Below, in pieces: positions 63,422 through 64,000 of a stretch of 64,000 nucleotides of DNA (the first letter of the stretch is position 1; each line of letters begins with the position of its first letter). The notes below the pieces were generated by a model. The model was given only the letters and a program-made list of their open reading frames with translations. It was not told where the DNA came from and did not search any database. The stretch is from Marinobacterium zhoushanense (GTDB lineage: Bacteria > Pseudomonadota > Gammaproteobacteria > Pseudomonadales > Balneatricaceae), in the NCBI RefSeq assembly GCF_014641945.1, contig NZ_BMIJ01000004.1:484648-548647 (forward strand), read 5' to 3'. A program made the position numbers and the translations under genes.

Positions 63422-64000
63422 ATGAAAGTGCTGGTGAGCGTCAAACGCGTCATCGATTACAACGTCAAGGTACGGGTCAAGGCGGATAACAGCGATGTGG
63501 ACCTGGCCAACGTCAAGATGGCCCTGAACCCCTTCTGCGAGATCGCCGTGGAAGAGGCGATCCGGCTGAAGGAGGCCGGTGTCGCCTCCGAAGTGATCGT
63601 CGTCTCCATCGGCCCGAAAGCGGTGCAGGAGCAGCTGCGCACGGCGCTGGCCCTGGGTGCCGATCGCGCCATCCAGATCGACACCGAGGCGATGCCGGAA
63701 CCGCTCAATGTAGCCAAGCTCTTGGCCAAGGTCGTGGAAGCGGAACAGCCGGGGCTGGTGATCCTCGGCAAGCAGTCGATCGATTCCGACAACAACCAGA
63801 CCGGGCAGATGCTCGCCGCACTGACCGGCCGCCCCCAGGGCACCTTCGCCTCCGCGGTCAAGGTCGAGGGCGAGAAGGCGATCGTTACCCGCGAGGTGGA
63901 CGGCGGTCTGAAAACCCTGTCTCTGGATCTGCCGGCCATCGTCACCACCGACCTGCGCCTGAACGAGCCGCGCTACGCCAAGCTGCCGGACATCATGAAG
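63422..64000 (+). CDS. etfB: electron-transfer flavoprotein beta subunit, cut by window edge
   Basis: The first 193 residues of an EtfB/FixA-type protein are visible ([72 protein letters not shown]), without a stop before the edge. It carries electrons from the acyl-CoA dehydrogenase to ETF-ubiquinone oxidoreductase; etfA probably follows. The DNNQTGQ segment is that of ordinary EtfB. A dedicated ETF within the catabolic run is likely, but this could also be the housekeeping copy. Confidence 0.93.
   Translation, partial: MKVLVSVKRVIDYNVKVRVKADNSDVDLANVKMALNPFCEIAVEEAIRLKEAGVASEVIVVSIGPKAVQEQLRTALALGADRAIQIDTEAMPEPLNVAKLLAKVVEAEQPGLVILGKQSIDSDNNQTGQMLAALTGRPQGTFASAVKVEGEKAIVTREVDGGLKTLSLDLPAIVTTDLRLNEPRYAKLPDIMK

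Overview
The window comes from a high-GC, probably marine or halotolerant, nitrogen-fixing gammaproteobacterium. The grounds are an Azotobacter/Pseudomonas-stutzeri-style nif block (nifV-cysE-nifW-nifZ-nifM-clpX and a separate nifF), a molybdate operon, ectoine hydroxylase, a glucosylglycerate-type compatible-solute operon, HexR, a beta-alanine utilisation locus and a TRAP transporter. An Oceanospirillales-like lineage is my inference; I cannot name a genus.

Layout. 1-0.9 kb: a partial unknown gene and an unknown 221-residue protein. 1.0-6.6 kb: a minus-strand jetA-jetB-jetC (Wadjet/MksFEB-like SMC) operon with no jetD nuclease gene beside it. 6.7-11.1 kb: modE-modA-modB-modC followed by nifF. 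11.1-15.5 kb: an EamA exporter with a divergent AraC regulator, a Ycf46-like AAA ATPase, a secreted DUF4124-glutaredoxin fusion and a small membrane protein. 15.5-18.0 kb: an AT-richer run of small same-strand genes separated by integron attC sites, without an integrase (a CALIN). 18.4-24.1 kb: the nifV operon. 24.4-33.6 kb: a 3-hydroxyisobutyryl-CoA-hydrolase-like gene, hexR, the glucosylglycerate operon, a START-domain protein and an AidB-like flavoprotein. 33.6-41.6 kb: an extracytoplasmic locus with a CARDB protein, a large outer-membrane-like protein, a secreted protein, an ECF sigma factor, its anti-sigma, an S8 protease and a convergent secreted protein. 41.6-50.4 kb: a GFA protein, a diguanylate cyclase, a hexose-6-phosphate mutarotase, ectD, bauC-bauA with a divergent LysR gene, and a MarR gene. 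50.5-64 kb: tandem repeats, a DctPQM TRAP transporter, a second MarR gene and a long CoA-thioester catabolic run.

How the genes work together. The modEABC, nifF and nifV promoters each carry a NifA-type upstream site (TGT-N10-ACA) and a GG-N10-GC sigma-54 element, so molybdate uptake looks wired into the nif regulon. Tandem half-sites resembling ModE operators lie in the modE leader. In the ECF locus the same promoter (TGAACC-N16-CGAC) precedes both the first gene and the convergent last gene, which suggests that the locus's own sigma factor drives it. The periplasmic part of the anti-sigma resembles a subtilase propeptide, and a subtilase gene overlaps its end, which suggests a protease-sensing switch. 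The 54.5-64 kb genes (CoA-transferase, thiolase, crotonase, SDR dehydrogenase, acyl-CoA dehydrogenase, feruloyl-CoA-synthase-like ligase, 4-HBT thioesterase, EtfB) form a complete side-chain beta-oxidation set, probably for a phenylpropanoid acid imported by the TRAP system under MarR control.
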